The notes under the pieces: generated by a model
The model's database searches: none
Seen by the model: only the letters and a program-made list of their open reading frames with translations
Told to the model about the DNA's origin: nothing
Part shown: positions 18,233-26,366 of the stretch, in pieces
How the letters are laid out: the number at the start of each line of letters is the position of its first letter
How positions within the stretch are numbered: the first letter of the stretch is position 1
NCBI GenBank assembly: GCA_037446395.1
Contig: JBBIIP010000016.1
Coordinates: 1-64,000, forward strand
Source: JAAYJT01 sp037446395
GTDB lineage: Bacteria > Bacteroidota > Bacteroidia > Bacteroidales > JAAYJT01
Reading direction: 5' to 3'
DNA: 64,000 bases
Position numbers and translations under genes: made by a program

Positions 18233-20374
18233 ATGGAGATGAAATTTGCAGCCACCATTGCAAGGGAACTAGGCCTTGATTTAAATGCTGTGGAAAGCAC
18301 TCTTCGGTTGCTAATTTCCGGTGCTACCATTCCCTTCATTGCCCGCTATCGCAAGGAGTGGACCGGGAGCCTCGACGAAATAAAACTTGCCGCCATTCGT
18401 GACCGGGCGATTGCACTTGGAGTTATTGAAAAGAGACGCACATCCGTTCTTGAAACTATTCGAGAACAGGGAAACCTCACACCTGAATTAGAGAAGCAAA
18501 TACTTGCAGCCCAAACCCTGGCCGAAATTGAAGACTTGTACCTGCCTTATCGCCCCAAAAGAAAAACCAGGGCAAGTGTGGCCATCGTCAGGGGACTGGA
18601 ACCATTGGCAAAAATTATTATATCGCAGCACGACAGAGATATACATAAAATTGCCGCGCAGTTTATAGACACTTCAAAAGAAGTAAACAATGTTGATGAG
18701 GCATTGGCCGGGGCCCGCGATATCATTTCCGAGTGGGTGAATGAAAATGCAGTTGCACGCCAGCGCTTGCGATTGCTCTTCGGAAAGGAAGGTATAATAC
18801 ATTCCAAAGTGATTAAAAATAAAGAGGCTGATGCCGCAAAATATCGCGATTACTTTTTATGGAGCGAACCGGCAAGTCGAGCCCCCTCGCACCGATTGCT
18901 GGCAATGTTTCGGGGCGAGTCCGAAAAGTTTCTTCGCCTCGATATTTGCCCACCCGAAGATATGGCGATAGCACTGCTTGAAAAGATATTTGTCAAGTCA
19001 AACAATGAATCTTCAAAACAGGTTCAACTGGCTCTGACCGACAGCTACAAAAGGCTGATTCAGCCTTCAATGGAAACCGAGGTGCGCAATCAACTCAAAG
19101 AAAAAGCTGATCGGGCGGCCATTCAGATTTTTGCTGACAACCTGCGGCAATTGCTGCTTGCACCACCGCTTGGCCAAAAACGGGTGCTCGCCATAGACCC
19201 TGGATATAGGTCTGGGTGCAAACTTGTTTGTTTGGATGCACAAGGAAACCTGCTGCACAACGAAACCATTTATCCTCATCCGCCCCAAAGCGAAGTTGGA
19301 GCAGCAATCAAAAAAATTATAAACCTTGTTAATGCTTACAAGATTGAAGCAATCAGCATAGGCAATGGCACTGCCAGCCGCGAAACCGAGAACCTTATCC
19401 GCCGGTTGCGGTTTGACCGCGACCTGACGGTAGTGGTTGTGAATGAATCTGGTGCTTCAGTCTACTCTGCCTCGGCAATTGCCCGAGAGGAGTTTCCCGA
19501 CTACGATGTGACTGTCAGGGGGGCGGTGTCGATTGGCCGAAGGCTGATGGATCCGCTTGCAGAACTGGTAAAAATTGATCCAAAATCTGTTGGCGTTGGA
19601 CAGTATCAGCACGACGTTGACCAGAAAGAACTGATGAACAGCCTGAAAGATGTGGTCGAAAGCTGTGTGAACCAGGTAGGTGTGGATTTAAACACGGCCA
19701 GCAAGGAGTTGCTCACCTATGTTTCGGGTGTGGGGCCTGCATTGGCCGAAGCGTTGGTTCAATTCAGGGCAAAATGCGGAGCGTTTCGAAGCCGGCAGGA
19801 GTTGATTCATGTACCCCGCTTTGGCAGCAAATCCTTCGAACAGGCTGCAGGATTCCTGCGCATAAATGGTGGCATTAACCCGTTGGATGCCAGCGCTGTA
19901 CATCCGGAAAGCTATCATATCGTAGATCGGATGGCGCAATCACTTGGAATTACTGTTCAGGAGTTAATGATAGACAAATCGCAACGCCAGAAAATTGAGC
20001 CGGCTCAATTTACAGACGATAAGGCCGGTTTGCCCACCCTCCTCGACATAATGAAAGAACTTGAAAAGCCGGGGCGCGACCCTCGTGAAAGTTTTGATCT
20101 CTTTTCGTTCGACCCCGACGTACATTCAATTCAGGACCTAAAAGCAGGGATGGTTCTTTCGGGCATTGTTACCAATATAACTGCGTTTGGAGCGTTTGTT
20201 GATATTGGCGTGCATCAGGACGGGCTTGTTCATGTAAGTCAACTAGCAAACCGCTTTGTTTCAGATCCGGCCGAGGTTGTTAAAATCTACCAAAAAGTGA
20301 AAGTGAAAGTGCTGGATGTGGATCTTGAACGAAAACGCATTCAACTTTCAATGAAAGAAGCATCCCAGTCCTGA
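18233..20374 (+). CDS. tex: RNA-binding transcriptional accessory protein Tex
   Basis: A 713-residue Tex/YhgF protein with the full family architecture: N-terminal helix-rich domain, YqgF-like RNase H fold (VLAIDPGYRSGCKLVCLD near residue 320), a helix-hairpin-helix region (LLTYVSGVGPALAEALVQF) and a C-terminal S1 RNA-binding domain (GIVTNITAFGAFVDIGVHQD). It probably interacts with nucleic acids near RNA polymerase. I start it at ATG 18233; a TTG at 18221 would add four residues. It follows the T9SS cargo gene by 24 bp, although it is not functionally related. Confidence 0.95.
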   Translation: MEMKFAATIARELGLDLNAVESTLRLLISGATIPFIARYRKEWTGSLDEIKLAAIRDRAIALGVIEKRRTSVLETIREQGNLTPELEKQILAAQTLAEIEDLYLPYRPKRKTRASVAIVRGLEPLAKIIISQHDRDIHKIAAQFIDTSKEVNNVDEALAGARDIISEWVNENAVARQRLRLLFGKEGIIHSKVIKNKEADAAKYRDYFLWSEPASRAPSHRLLAMFRGESEKFLRLDICPPEDMAIALLEKIFVKSNNESSKQVQLALTDSYKRLIQPSMETEVRNQLKEKADRAAIQIFADNLRQLLLAPPLGQKRVLAIDPGYRSGCKLVCLDAQGNLLHNETIYPHPPQSEVGAAIKKIINLVNAYKIEAISIGNGTASRETENLIRRLRFDRDLTVVVVNESGASVYSASAIAREEFPDYDVTVRGAVSIGRRLMDPLAELVKIDPKSVGVGQYQHDVDQKELMNSLKDVVESCVNQVGVDLNTASKELLTYVSGVGPALAEALVQFRAKCGAFRSRQELIHVPRFGSKSFEQAAGFLRINGGINPLDASAVHPESYHIVDRMAQSLGITVQELMIDKSQRQKIEPAQFTDDKAGLPTLLDIMKELEKPGRDPRESFDLFSFDPDVHSIQDLKAGMVLSGIVTNITAFGAFVDIGVHQDGLVHVSQLANRFVSDPAEVVKIYQKVKVKVLDVDLERKRIQLSMKEASQS

Positions 20375-20409
20375 TTAAGTTTCAGAAATAATTATTAGCA
20401 TTGCACTTG

Positions 20410-21225
20410 ATGAAGCAGATCACAACAGCAAGGTCAATCGTTTTCTTTCTGACTTGCCTGGCGTTTATCTGCCAGCAAAACAGAGCCTATTCGCAATCCG
20501 GCTCAAAACTGGAAAGAAGAGCTGACCAGGGCCTCGCAAAAACAAGAAAAGTTGCTTTTGGCTTTGAGGTAAAGCCCATCATCCCGAGTGCAATTTTCAG
20601 AATCAAAACTGATGTGGTGAAGGTAGATGATGTTGTTTTTACTATTAGCCCCATGCCGGGATACACCTATGGCGCATTTCTGAGCTTCAACCTCTCTCAA
20701 AGGTTTTCGCTCGAAACTGGAATCAACTACATCAATCGCGATTTTAGCATCAGTGTTGAAGATAAGGACGTCAAAACCAGCCTGCAATTTACCGCCGATA
20801 ATTATGAAATGCCTTTAATCCCCACCTACTATATACGGTTGGGAAAAAACATTTATATGGGGCACTCGGCAGGCATATCATTCCAAATTCTTCCCAGTCA
20901 CCTCGCATCTATTATAAAAGAAAAAGACAGCACCGGCACGATTACCCGGTCCCTTGAGCAAATTTCCAGGCGAAAATACTGGTTAATGCCAGCCTATAGA
21001 GGAGGAATTGGCTGGGAATACAGAACCGAAGAAAATGGATACATCTATCTGGGAACCACTTACATGCTTTTTACTGCCTTATACAAAACCCGCCTGTTCT
21101 ATAACAGAGGGCAGGTTGATATTAAATACCTGGATGTGAAACCAATCGGTGATTTCTTTGGAATCACGGTTCGGTATGTTTTTCCTCCGACTGAAATGTT
21201 TAAAAGGGAAAAATTACGCCGATAA
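20410..21225 (+). CDS. Outer-membrane beta-barrel protein (unknown function)
   Basis: About 271 residues with signal peptide KQITTARSIVFFLTCLAFIC and an AYSQ cleavage region. The rest alternates hydrophobic and polar residues with aromatic strand ends (SFNLSQRFSLETGINYINRD, YEMPLIPTYYIRLG, GIGWEYRTEENGYIYLG), as in small 8-12 stranded outer-membrane barrels of the PF13568 (OmpA-like/PorT-like) group. No OmpA peptidoglycan domain is present. I start at ATG 20410 rather than the TTG at 20401. A specific function cannot be assigned. Confidence 0.75.
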   Translation: MKQITTARSIVFFLTCLAFICQQNRAYSQSGSKLERRADQGLAKTRKVAFGFEVKPIIPSAIFRIKTDVVKVDDVVFTISPMPGYTYGAFLSFNLSQRFSLETGINYINRDFSISVEDKDVKTSLQFTADNYEMPLIPTYYIRLGKNIYMGHSAGISFQILPSHLASIIKEKDSTGTITRSLEQISRRKYWLMPAYRGGIGWEYRTEENGYIYLGTTYMLFTALYKTRLFYNRGQVDIKYLDVKPIGDFFGITVRYVFPPTEMFKREKLRR

Positions 21226-21259
21226 GCATGTTGCAAACATGATTTTTCTACCCTTTCAG

Positions 21260-21964
21260 TTACAAATAAAAATCGCCGGTTAATTCTTTGTATTGAGGAG
21301 TGTAAGCTTTCCCTTGGGCATGGATGATTATATCCATCAGTTCCGGTTCATTTGGCTGGTATCTGCTGACTTCAAGTAAAACCCTGGTTGGCCTTGAGCA
21401 CTGGCGTGGAAACACTTTACACATTCGGGTATGAAAGAGGTCAGTTGTCGTAAGTTTTTTTAGAAATGAATCAATCCTATCTGCCGGCAGGATCACTGAA
21501 GCCTTGCCACGTATTGAAAGCGCCTTCGTGATGCTTTCGATAAATATTTCTTCAAAGCCCGCAGGTGCATGGCGGGCCTTATTAAGCCCGGTATGCTTTG
21601 TCTTCAAGCTGTTAATGAAATAGGGCGGATTTGATATGATATGATCAACACTTTTTGGATGCTGAAAAGCATACTGCTCAAATTCGATTTGCAAAATAGA
21701 AAGCCTGCTTGCCCACGGACTCGAACTAAAATTTTGTGAGGCCTGTTCGATGCTTGCTTTGTCAATGTCAATGGCGAGGACTTTGGCTCTTGTCTTTTGT
21801 GCCGCCATCAAGGCCAGGATTCCACAACCTGTGCCTGCATCGAGTATCAATCCGTGTGTGGGTAGTTGCGCCCAGGCCCCCAGCAACACGGAGTCGGTGC
21901 CAACCCGCATGGTGCTGAGGTGGTCAAATACCTGAAACTGTTTAAACCTGAATGGCTCGGTCAT
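21260..21964 (-). CDS. trmN6: tRNA1(Val) adenine(37)-N6-methyltransferase
   Basis: A 234-residue class I SAM-dependent methyltransferase of the YfiC/TrmN6 family. The N-terminal FRFKQFQVFDHLSTMRVGTD is the family's specific opening; the SAM motif is ILDAGTGCGILALM and the catalytic N6-adenine motif is ISNPPYF. It modifies A37 of tRNA-Val or a similar substrate. Its start is 3 bp downstream of the rimM stop, so rimM and trmN6 form an operon; many other bacteria have trmD at this position. Confidence 0.92.
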   Translation of the reverse strand: MTEPFRFKQFQVFDHLSTMRVGTDSVLLGAWAQLPTHGLILDAGTGCGILALMAAQKTRAKVLAIDIDKASIEQASQNFSSSPWASRLSILQIEFEQYAFQHPKSVDHIISNPPYFINSLKTKHTGLNKARHAPAGFEEIFIESITKALSIRGKASVILPADRIDSFLKKLTTTDLFHTRMCKVFPRQCSRPTRVLLEVSRYQPNEPELMDIIIHAQGKAYTPQYKELTGDFYL

Positions 21965-21967
21965 GGC

Positions 21968-22495
21968 TCAATTCAGATAGAGTTCAATCAGCCCCTCAGG
22001 AACATTTAAGTAAATTTCCCTCTTTTTTTTATCAACTTTCACTATGACCTCATCCACCAATGGAATAAGAATTTCCTTGCCTTGGTTTGAAACCTGCAAC
22101 AATGCCTGCATCGGAAAATCAATGACGCGGTCAACTGTTCCAATATATCCAAAGGCCTCATCAAATGCCTGATAGCCAACAATTTCGTGATAGTAAAATT
22201 GATGATCGGCCAGTGGAGGAAGCGCTGAAAGTGGTAAATATAGTTCGCATCCTATCAATATTTCAGCCTGATTGGGATCATCTATATCTTTAAACCTGAT
22301 TTGAACCTGATTATTTTGTCTCAATCTAAGTTCACTAATTGAGAAAGGAACCATGTTTCCACCAATGAAAACAAAAACCGACTTTAGGTTGGTATAGTCT
22401 GCTGTATTGTCAACATCGAAAAATGCCAGCAATTCTCCTTTAATTCCAAAGGATTTCAGTACCTTACCCAGGAAATAGTGCTCTTCTGTTTTCAC
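21968..22495 (-). CDS. rimM: Ribosome maturation factor RimM
   Basis: A 175-residue 16S-processing factor that binds S19 and helps 30S head assembly. The N-terminal RimM beta-barrel opens with FLGKVLKSFGIKGELLAFF; the C-terminal PRC-barrel has YYHEIVGYQAFDEAFGYIGT and ends with ILIPLVDEVIVKVD. Length is normal. It follows rpsP on the same strand, but a strong hairpin in the 153-bp gap suggests that much transcription from rpsP stops before rimM. Confidence 0.95.
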   Translation of the reverse strand: MKTEEHYFLGKVLKSFGIKGELLAFFDVDNTADYTNLKSVFVFIGGNMVPFSISELRLRQNNQVQIRFKDIDDPNQAEILIGCELYLPLSALPPLADHQFYYHEIVGYQAFDEAFGYIGTVDRVIDFPMQALLQVSNQGKEILIPLVDEVIVKVDKKKREIYLNVPEGLIELYLN

Positions 22496-22603
22496 GCGGT
22501 TGATTGTTAATCATTGCATAAAACTAAGATTTTTTAGAATGTGCCAGGAAGAAACTTATCAAAAAACTAGAGTGTTCTTTCTAAGTGCGTATCATGGTGC
22601 AAT

Positions 22604-22629
22604 AAAAAAGCTGCCCCAAGGGCAGCTTT
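22604..22629 (-). terminator. Rho-independent terminator after rpsP
   Basis: A 10-bp stem AAAGCTGCCC / GGGCAGCTTT with a 3-base loop, followed on the minus strand by a T-run. It lies 20 bp beyond the rpsP stop and upstream of rimM. Confidence 0.8.
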
Positions 22630-22648
22630 CTACTCATTTTGCAGTGTG

Positions 22649-23215
22649 TTATTCTGCATCCGAAACAACTTCTTCGTTCCCAGCTTCAGGTGCTTCGATG
22701 GTTTCCGGAGCGGATTGTACCGAATGGGCCATTTTTGAAGCATGTTTCTCAGCTTCTTTTGCGTATTTTTTTGCAAGATCAGCTGCTCTTTTTTCATTCA
22801 CTTTAGTCTCAGCAGCTATCCGGCTTTTTACATTGTCTTTCAGTTCCTGACCATGTGCCTTGATTTTGCTCAGAATCTTCAGTTGCTTTTCTTCGAGCCA
22901 TTGATTGAACTTGTCTTCGGCTTGCTCTGGTGTGAGAGCGCCTTTCTTCACTCCTTTTTCGAGGTGATTTTTGTAGATCACCCCTTTGTAGGCTAAAATA
23001 GCGCGAACTGTATCAGTCGGCTGCGCACCGGTTTGCAACCAGTAGAGTGCGCGATCAAAATCCATGTCAATTTCGGCAGGTTTGGTCAGAGGATTGTAGG
23101 TGCCAATCTTCTCAATAAAACGCCCATCTCGTGGTGCACGACCATCCGCAATTACAATATGATAGAAAGGCCGCCCTTTTCTACCATGACGCTGTAATCT
23201 AATCTTTGTTGGCAT
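22649..23215 (-). CDS. rpsP: 30S ribosomal protein S16 with C-terminal extension
   Basis: The first 80 residues are a standard bS16 (MPTKIRLQRHGRKGRPFYHI, ADGRAPRDGRFIEKIGTYNP, DRALYWLQTGAQPTDTVR). A roughly 100-residue Lys/Ala/Glu-rich tail follows (KAHGQELKDNVKSRIAAETK and on), as is common in Bacteroidota S16 and absent from the 82-residue E. coli protein. The tail is probably helical and peripheral on the ribosome. It is first in the rpsP-rimM-trmN6 run. Confidence 0.97.
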   Translation of the reverse strand: MPTKIRLQRHGRKGRPFYHIVIADGRAPRDGRFIEKIGTYNPLTKPAEIDMDFDRALYWLQTGAQPTDTVRAILAYKGVIYKNHLEKGVKKGALTPEQAEDKFNQWLEEKQLKILSKIKAHGQELKDNVKSRIAAETKVNEKRAADLAKKYAKEAEKHASKMAHSVQSAPETIEAPEAGNEEVVSDAE

Positions 23216-23401
23216 AATTCATTAAGTTTAAAAAAGGTTAAAAAATTCAGGGCGCAAAGTAACGAATATTTTTCCGATTGGCGATACTGCACCGCTACTT
23301 TTTCATAATCAACCGGTTTCGGGAAAAAGCATGAATCGTATTTGCAAATTTAACCCCGAATAAATACATATCGTATTTTTGCTGATGAATCGAATGAGCC
23401 A

Positions 23402-24823
23402 ATGATGAAAAGACTTATCGTCTTCCTCCTGCTGTTATTCCCGATTTCGGCCTTCACACAGTCTAAGGATGCATTTTTATTGGAAGGCACAATCAAAGGT
23501 TATCCTGGAAAGACTCTGCTGCTCAATCGCGTGATTGGACATAAAGAACAAAAGTTCAGGGAAATATCAACAAGGAGTGATGGTTCATTTAATCTGATAA
23601 TCAATTCGCTGCCTCAGGTTGGCTTTTATCGCATCCGACCCGATCAGCCTCAAAGTCGTGATGTGATTAATCTATTGCTGTCTGGCGAATCCATCGGCCT
23701 GTCTACAGTCTTCGGGCATTTTACTGATAGTGTGCGCTTTTCCGGAGCACAGCAAAACCTGGCCTTGCACGATTTTCTTAAACTAAAAGAGGATCATGAC
23801 TCACGTCTTTCGATTCTTGAGCACCTTTTGAGCATTTATCCTGCAGATAAAAGATTCTACCCATTGATCATGAAAGAGATTGAGTTTTTACAGAACGAAA
23901 TGGATGCTTATTTAAAAGAAATTACTACAAAGTTTCCGGGAACATTACTGGCGTCCTACACAAAGAGCAGCCTTCCTCCACGCTTCAACCCATCCATACC
24001 CGCACCTGAACGCAAGGAGTTTGCTTTAAATAATTTTCTTAATAATATCAACTTTACCGACACCTTGCTACTTTACACGGATTTGTTTCCGAACAAAACG
24101 ATCTCATTCATCATGCAGCAGCGAAATCAGTCCTTCGATCGCTCTCAGCAGGCAGCTGCATTTATCAAAAGCGTGGATAAAATACTTAGCCATGCCCTGA
24201 TCGAACCCAAGGTTTTTAACTACATCCTCGAATATCTTATCAGCGGATTCGAACAAATCGGATTCGAAGAAGTATTGACACACATAGCAAACAATTATGA
24301 GCCTCAGGAGCAGTGTATGTCAAACCACGAATCGGGAGAACTTCAGCGCCGAATCGAAGGCTATAAGCGGCTCGCTGAAGGTAACCCTGCTTTTGCGATT
24401 GAAACCAACGATATTGCAGGTAAACATTTCAACCTGGCATCCATAAAAGCAGATGACATTTTGTTGTTTTTTTATGCCACCTGGTGCCCACATTGTATGG
24501 CGATGTTGCCTAAATTAAGAGAACTCGCGATTTCTGTAAATTCAAAATCTCCCACATCGAAGCATCTGAAACTTGTAGCAGTAGCAATTTCGATTGACAC
24601 AGATAAACAGGCTTATCTTGAGTTTTTAAAAAAGAATTCCCTGGATGCAAAAGAAATTGAAAAATTCTGGTTCAATCTTGCCGACTTCAAAGGATGGGAT
24701 GGAAAGATTGCCAATGATTATTACTTGTATGCAACCCCAACCATGATTTTACTTGATCATAACCTAATAATCAAGAGAAAACCATCAACTGTTGAGGAGC
24801 TACAGGTATTGTTAAAAGAATAG
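23402..24823 (+). CDS. TlpA-like thioredoxin-family protein (DUF4369-type N-terminus)
   Basis: A 473-residue exported protein: signal peptide MKRLIVFLLLLFPISAFTQ, a DUF4369-like beta domain at residues of about 25-120 (LEGTIKGYPGKTLLLNR), a helical middle segment and a C-terminal thioredoxin fold with the redox motif YATWCPHCMAML (Cys-Pro-His-Cys). It likely acts as a periplasmic thiol-disulfide reductant. Such proteins are expanded in Bacteroidota and individual targets are mostly unknown. No cytochrome maturation genes are adjacent. It converges with the FKBP gene, with 16 bp between the stops. Confidence 0.87.
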   Translation: MMKRLIVFLLLLFPISAFTQSKDAFLLEGTIKGYPGKTLLLNRVIGHKEQKFREISTRSDGSFNLIINSLPQVGFYRIRPDQPQSRDVINLLLSGESIGLSTVFGHFTDSVRFSGAQQNLALHDFLKLKEDHDSRLSILEHLLSIYPADKRFYPLIMKEIEFLQNEMDAYLKEITTKFPGTLLASYTKSSLPPRFNPSIPAPERKEFALNNFLNNINFTDTLLLYTDLFPNKTISFIMQQRNQSFDRSQQAAAFIKSVDKILSHALIEPKVFNYILEYLISGFEQIGFEEVLTHIANNYEPQEQCMSNHESGELQRRIEGYKRLAEGNPAFAIETNDIAGKHFNLASIKADDILLFFYATWCPHCMAMLPKLRELAISVNSKSPTSKHLKLVAVAISIDTDKQAYLEFLKKNSLDAKEIEKFWFNLADFKGWDGKIANDYYLYATPTMILLDHNLIIKRKPSTVEELQVLLKE

Positions 24824-24839
24824 CAAGCGAAATTTCAGG

Positions 24840-25571
24840 CTAAAAATCTATTAGTTCCACCTCAAAAATCAGCACAGAGTTTGGCGGAATATCACCCAAA
24901 TCGCGATCTCCGTAGCCAAGTTTTGGCGGAATGAAAAACATAAATTTTGCACCTTTGTTCATCAATTGTATGCCTTCGACCCAACCGGGAATGAGGCGCC
25001 CAAGTTCAAATGTTGCCGGAGCCCCGCGATCGTAGGAAGAATCGAACACTTTTCCGTTAACCAATGTGCCTCGATAGTGAACTGTCACCTTGTCGGTTGG
25101 TTTTGGATTATTACCCTCACCTTGCCTTATTACCTTATATTGTAAGCCGGAAGGAGTTTCGGTAACACCCGGGTTTGTCTTGTTCTCATTTAGATATGCC
25201 ATGCCATCTGTATTTTCTGTAAGTGAAGTTTCCGGTATTTGATCTTTTTGTCTTTTTTCGCTGAGTTCTGTAGTGAAGTTGCGAATGATTGCCTCTGCCT
25301 GTTCGATGCCGAACATGGTATCGTTCCCCGTCATTGCGTCGCGCAAGCCTTTGATCAACGGGTCGGCTGCAAGTGCAAATCCATTGTTTTTTAATGTATA
25401 TCCAATATCAGTCCCTATGATGTAGCTCACCGTATCAATATATGTATTTAGCTTAAATACCTTTTCGGCTGCTGGAGGAGGTGCTGGCTTGGTGTTTTTC
25501 TTTTGGCTCATTGCTGGCTGGATTGCCCAGATGGTAGTAAAAAGAATAATTAGAAGGAAAAATTTTCGCAT
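24840..25571 (-). CDS. FKBP-type peptidyl-prolyl cis-trans isomerase
   Basis: A 243-residue envelope foldase. Signal or anchor segment FFLLIILFTTIWAIQPAMS; residues 40-120 form the helical dimerisation domain of Mip/FkpA-type proteins (SYIIGTDIGYTLKNNG); residues 145-243 are the FKBP domain (VTVHYRGTLVNGKVFDSSYD, FELGRLIPGWVEGIQLM, IPPKLGYGDR). It should assist folding of outer-membrane and secreted proteins. It is separated by 34 bp from the upstream exonuclease gene and is probably cotranscribed with it. Confidence 0.93.
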   Translation of the reverse strand: MRKFFLLIILFTTIWAIQPAMSQKKNTKPAPPPAAEKVFKLNTYIDTVSYIIGTDIGYTLKNNGFALAADPLIKGLRDAMTGNDTMFGIEQAEAIIRNFTTELSEKRQKDQIPETSLTENTDGMAYLNENKTNPGVTETPSGLQYKVIRQGEGNNPKPTDKVTVHYRGTLVNGKVFDSSYDRGAPATFELGRLIPGWVEGIQLMNKGAKFMFFIPPKLGYGDRDLGDIPPNSVLIFEVELIDF

Positions 25572-25605
25572 AAGTTATGTTTTAAGTGTATAATAAAAGG
25601 TTAAA

Positions 25606-26313
25606 TCATCCGAGCTCAATGTCGGAATTTTCAAAGAGAGCCTCTCCTTTGTAACGCAAAAAGAGCCTGGCAATTGTAGCAACATCCTTTTCGCAGTACT
25701 TGACAATCCGCTGCAGGTTATTCTCCTCCCAATATACCCGTGCCACATCGCTCCCGCGGATATCATCCTTTGGAGTGGGGATTTGAAAAACAGCCGCCAG
25801 CAATTCTAATGAAGTATAGCTTTTATAGTCGCCAAACCGCCAAAGATCCATGGTGTCGAGATGCGTTACTTCCCATGGTTTTTTCCCGCTTTGGTCAATT
25901 AATGCTGGGAGTTTGATGCCATGTATCAGCATACGCCTGGCGATATAAGGAAAATCGAATTCCTTGCCATTATGAGCACAAAGGCTCCAATCCTTGTCAA
26001 ACAATCGGTTGTTCAATGTTGAGGCAAAATCTTCGAGAAGCACTTTTTCATCATGCCCCGAAAAGGATTTCATCCTGAATTTGCGATCACGAAAAAATCC
26101 GACCGAAATGCAAACTATCTTACCAAACTCAGCATAAATTCCTGCCCTTGCATATATAGATTCCGGTGTTTCGGTATCACTCTGCCTTATGCGCAAGGCT
26201 TTGGTATCCCAGAGTTTTTGAAAATTTTCAGGCACATTCGGATAGGTTGGATATTGTGGAACAGTTTCAATATCGAGAAAAAGTATATTCTCTTTTTTAT
26301 AGTTTTCAAGCAT
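25606..26313 (-). CDS. Predicted DEDD-type 3'-5' exonuclease (PolB-like)
   Basis: A 235-residue RNase H-fold nuclease. Exo motif I is FLDIETVP (Asp, Glu), motif II is AHNGKEFDFPYIARR (Asp) and motif III is YCEKDVATIARLF (Asp), so all four acidic residues are present and the spacing suits the DnaQ/PolB-like superfamily. No polymerase or helicase domain is attached. Substrate (DNA or RNA) is unknown. It resembles the stand-alone Bacteroidota proteins annotated as 'predicted 3'-5' exonuclease related to the exonuclease domain of PolB'. Confidence 0.85.
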   Translation of the reverse strand: MLENYKKENILFLDIETVPQYPTYPNVPENFQKLWDTKALRIRQSDTETPESIYARAGIYAEFGKIVCISVGFFRDRKFRMKSFSGHDEKVLLEDFASTLNNRLFDKDWSLCAHNGKEFDFPYIARRMLIHGIKLPALIDQSGKKPWEVTHLDTMDLWRFGDYKSYTSLELLAAVFQIPTPKDDIRGSDVARVYWEENNLQRIVKYCEKDVATIARLFLRYKGEALFENSDIELG

Positions 26314-26366
26314 CAGATAAAGGTTTGTTTATATACAAAATTAATCAAAAACTGGAATTGAGGCGA

